Part shown: one piece after another, positions 62,192 to 64,000 of the stretch | Layout: every line of letters starts with the position of its first letter | Position numbering within the stretch: position 1 is the stretch's first letter | NCBI GenBank assembly: GCA_019359435.1 | Contig: JAHHHI010000078.1 | Coordinates: 1 to 64,000, forward strand | Direction: 5' to 3' | Source of the DNA: Kaiparowitsia implicata GSE-PSE-MK54-09C | Lineage (GTDB): Bacteria > Cyanobacteriota > Cyanobacteriia > Elainellales > Elainellaceae | DNA length: 64,000 bases | The notes under the pieces: generated by a model | What the model was told of the DNA's origin: nothing | Database searches by the model: none | Seen by the model: the letters and a program-made list of their open reading frames with translations, nothing else | Program-made: the position numbers and the translations under genes

Positions 62192-64000
62192 CTACTGTTC
62201 TGCGCCCTCAATGGGAGCAAAGCCCTGACGCTGAATGTTCTCGGAGACGTGCCGCGGCTCTAGGAATTGCAGCAGATAGTCGGGGCCACCCGCCTTAGAC
62301 CCCACACCCGACAGCTTGAAGCCACCGAAGGGTTGCCGTGCCACGATCGCCCCAGTAATGCCTCGGTTGATATAGAGATTGCCTACCTCAAAATCCTCTT
62401 GGGCTCGCTGAATGTGGGAGGGCGTGCGGGAGTAGAGTCCGCCAGTCAGCGCATAAAGAGTGCCGTTCGCCACATCCATCGCTTCATCAAAGCTGTGAAC
62501 CTTGATGACCGCTAGCACCGGGCCAAAGATCTCCTCTTGAGCAATCTTGGCCGTGGGGGGCACCTCGGTAAAGACGGTGGGGCCTACAAAATAGCCGTGC
62601 TCTGGCGCATGCATTTCTAGCGCAAGGGTGCCTTCCTCTTTGCCTTTTTCGATGTAGGCTTTGATGCGGTTTTGGGCGGCGGCATCAATCACCGGGCCGA
62701 CCTTGGTATCGGGCTGCTCAGCGGCACCCAAGTTCAGGGATTTGGTCGCCTCGACTAACCGCTGCACAAAGGCGTCATAGATGGGAGCCAGCACAATCAC
62801 CCGAGAACAGGCGGAGCACTTTTGGCCGCTATAGCCAAAGGCGGAGTACACCACACCGGCCACGGCCTGATCGAGGTCAGCGCTTTCATCCACGATGATG
62901 GCGTTTTTGCCGCCCATCTCTGCAATCACCCGCTTCAGGTGGCGCTGCCCCGGTTGCAGGATCGCGGCATCCGCATAGATGCGACAGCCGACTTCCTGAG
63001 ACCCCGTAAACGTGATCATGTGCACGTCAGGGTGCTTGACCATATGGGCACCCACCGTAGAACCTTTGCCGGGAACGTACTGAAATACGCCGTCGGGAAT
63101 GCCCGCTTCCACCAAAATTTCGGTGATTTTGGCGGCGATGACGGATGAAGTTTCAGCCGGTTTGAGCAGGGTGCAGTTGCCCGCAACTAGGGACGCAACC
63201 GTCATGCCCACGGGAATGGCTAACGGAAAATTCCACGGCGAGATAATCAGCGAAATGCCGCGAGGCTGGTAGTGATAGCGGTTGGTTTCGCCTACCACGT
63301 CATAGTTCATGCCAGTATCCAGTCGCTCCATTTCGGCAGCATAGTAGCGGCAGAAGTCAACCGCTTCTGAGACTTCTGGGTCGCCCTGTCCCAGAGCTTT
63401 CCCCGTCTCTAGCGCCATCCAAGCGCAGAGTTCGGCTCGGCGCGCTTCCAGAATATCGCCAGCGCGGCGGATGATGGCGGCCCGTTCCGTTGCGGGGGTT
63501 TTCTTCCAAGTGATGAAGGCGGCTTTGGCTGCGGCGATCGCCCCATCGGCCTGTTCCACACTCAGTAGCCCCACCCGTCCCACCACCTCATCGGGGTCAG
63601 AGGGATTGAGTGAATCCACAAAGTTGAGCGTATTGACCCGTTCGCCATTCACCAACGGCAGGTAGGTATTGCCCAACTCTTGCCGAACCGTTTGCACGGC
63701 GGCGAGGTGCTCCTTGCGCTTAGCCGCATCGGCATAGTCGGTGTCGGCAGCCGGATCAAAGGGAACAGTGGGGGAGGAAGGGCGTGAGGGAGTAGACGCG
63801 TGCTGATCTTCGGACTGCAGGTGAGGAATCGCGATCAGTTCTTCAACGGGTTTGTCTTCTAGATTTTGCCGCAGGAAGGAGGTGTTGGCGGTGTTTTCTA
63901 GCAATCGGCGGATCAGATAGCTCATGCCGGGGATGAGTTCGCCATAGGGGCAATAGACCCGGACGCGGTAGCCTTGAGCCACCAGCGCTTTGGCGAGTTT
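62192..64000 (-). CDS. putA: bifunctional proline dehydrogenase / P5C dehydrogenase, C-terminal part
   Basis: The gene is cut by the window end. The first visible residues (KLAKALVAQGYRVRVYCPYG, then GMSYLIRRLLENTANTSFLR) are the end of a proline dehydrogenase TIM barrel. A variable linker of about 70 residues follows, then a complete aldehyde dehydrogenase domain of about 500 residues. That domain has SPWNFPLAIPVGMTVASLVA, the Glu in VIAEMGGKNAI, the catalytic Cys in SGQKCSACSRVIV and EEIFGPVLAVIK. PutA oxidises proline to glutamate in two steps. An IS1 relic lies 76 bases beyond its stop. Confidence 0.93.
   Translation of the reverse strand, partial: KLAKALVAQGYRVRVYCPYGELIPGMSYLIRRLLENTANTSFLRQNLEDKPVEELIAIPHLQSEDQHASTPSRPSSPTVPFDPAADTDYADAAKRKEHLAAVQTVRQELGNTYLPLVNGERVNTLNFVDSLNPSDPDEVVGRVGLLSVEQADGAIAAAKAAFITWKKTPATERAAIIRRAGDILEARRAELCAWMALETGKALGQGDPEVSEAVDFCRYYAAEMERLDTGMNYDVVGETNRYHYQPRGISLIISPWNFPLAIPVGMTVASLVAGNCTLLKPAETSSVIAAKITEILVEAGIPDGVFQYVPGKGSTVGAHMVKHPDVHMITFTGSQEVGCRIYADAAILQPGQRHLKRVIAEMGGKNAIIVDESADLDQAVAGVVYSAFGYSGQKCSACSRVIVLAPIYDAFVQRLVEATKSLNLGAAEQPDTKVGPVIDAAAQNRIKAYIEKGKEEGTLALEMHAPEHGYFVGPTVFTEVPPTAKIAQEEIFGPVLAVIKVHSFDEAMDVANGTLYALTGGLYSRTPSHIQRAQEDFEVGNLYINRGITGAIVARQPFGGFKLSGVGSKAGGPDYLLQFLEPRHVSENIQRQGFAPIEGAEQ

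Overview
This is chromosomal DNA from a cyanobacterium, probably a moderately GC-rich, Leptolyngbya-like lineage; the rank is a guess. The evidence is the very frequent HIP1 octamer (GCGATCGC) plus genes typical of cyanobacteria: chlH, nblR, cruF/cruG, ftrC, a sufR-sufBCDS locus with CAAC-N6-GTTG operators, an IM30/Vipp1-type protein, a DUF2949 protein, a stand-alone DALR-domain protein and an LpxB-like glycosyltransferase. Neither rRNA nor tRNA genes nor a CRISPR array were seen.

Region 1-4.6 kb is accessory DNA. I read it as a decayed integron. An internally deleted integron-integrase relic (3360-3765, +) lies divergent to minus-strand genes: a secreted beta/gamma-crystallin-like protein, and a four-base-overlapping pair of a small protein and a retropepsin-like aspartic protease. 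These end at a full attC-like site (1340-1425) whose extra base sets its orientation to match the genes. The next cassette ORF is cut just after its start by an IS4-type element whose transposase is itself frame-broken.

Region 4.6-11.5 kb holds the Fe-S assembly locus: repressor sufR facing ftrC-sufB-sufC-sufD-sufS, with two perfect and one degenerate operator between. 11.6-14.7 kb is a minus-strand group (F420-ligase-like protein, GNAT-like protein, ruvX). 15.2-18.6 kb carries myxol-type carotenoid glycoside genes cruF and cruG plus a ZIP transporter. 19-24.9 kb has a periplasmic binding protein, a Crp-family regulator with an NtcA-like recognition helix divergent from a DALR protein (two GTA-N8-TAC sites between them), a probable small RNA, a lipoprotein and map. 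25-34 kb contains a six-PAS histidine kinase, a methyltransferase and a 1192-residue RTX/Calx-beta/beta-helix protein. 34.6-40.5 kb has a TPR protein and chlH. 41-50.7 kb has a GT-C glycosyltransferase, an LpxB-like enzyme, queA, exbB/exbD with a DUF2993 protein, and nadK. 51-54.4 kb has nblR, a DUF192 lipoprotein, a DUF2949 gene with an unusually strong Shine-Dalgarno, and vipp1/pspA. 54.8-60.9 kb has a sugar-type ABC ATPase, a HetZ-related protein, a tightly coupled tetR/small membrane protein/GNAT operon, a ferredoxin and a coiled-coil protein. The window ends with an IS1-family relic and the 3' part of putA.

Intergenic DNA is rich in structure. There is a 115-bp MITE in two copies, a dispersed ~47-bp repeat (one partial copy sits exactly at the transposase frame break), and very long perfect hairpins, including a 26-bp stem at 30187 and a 36-bp palindrome at 34565. 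All assignments were made by eye; no database search was run.
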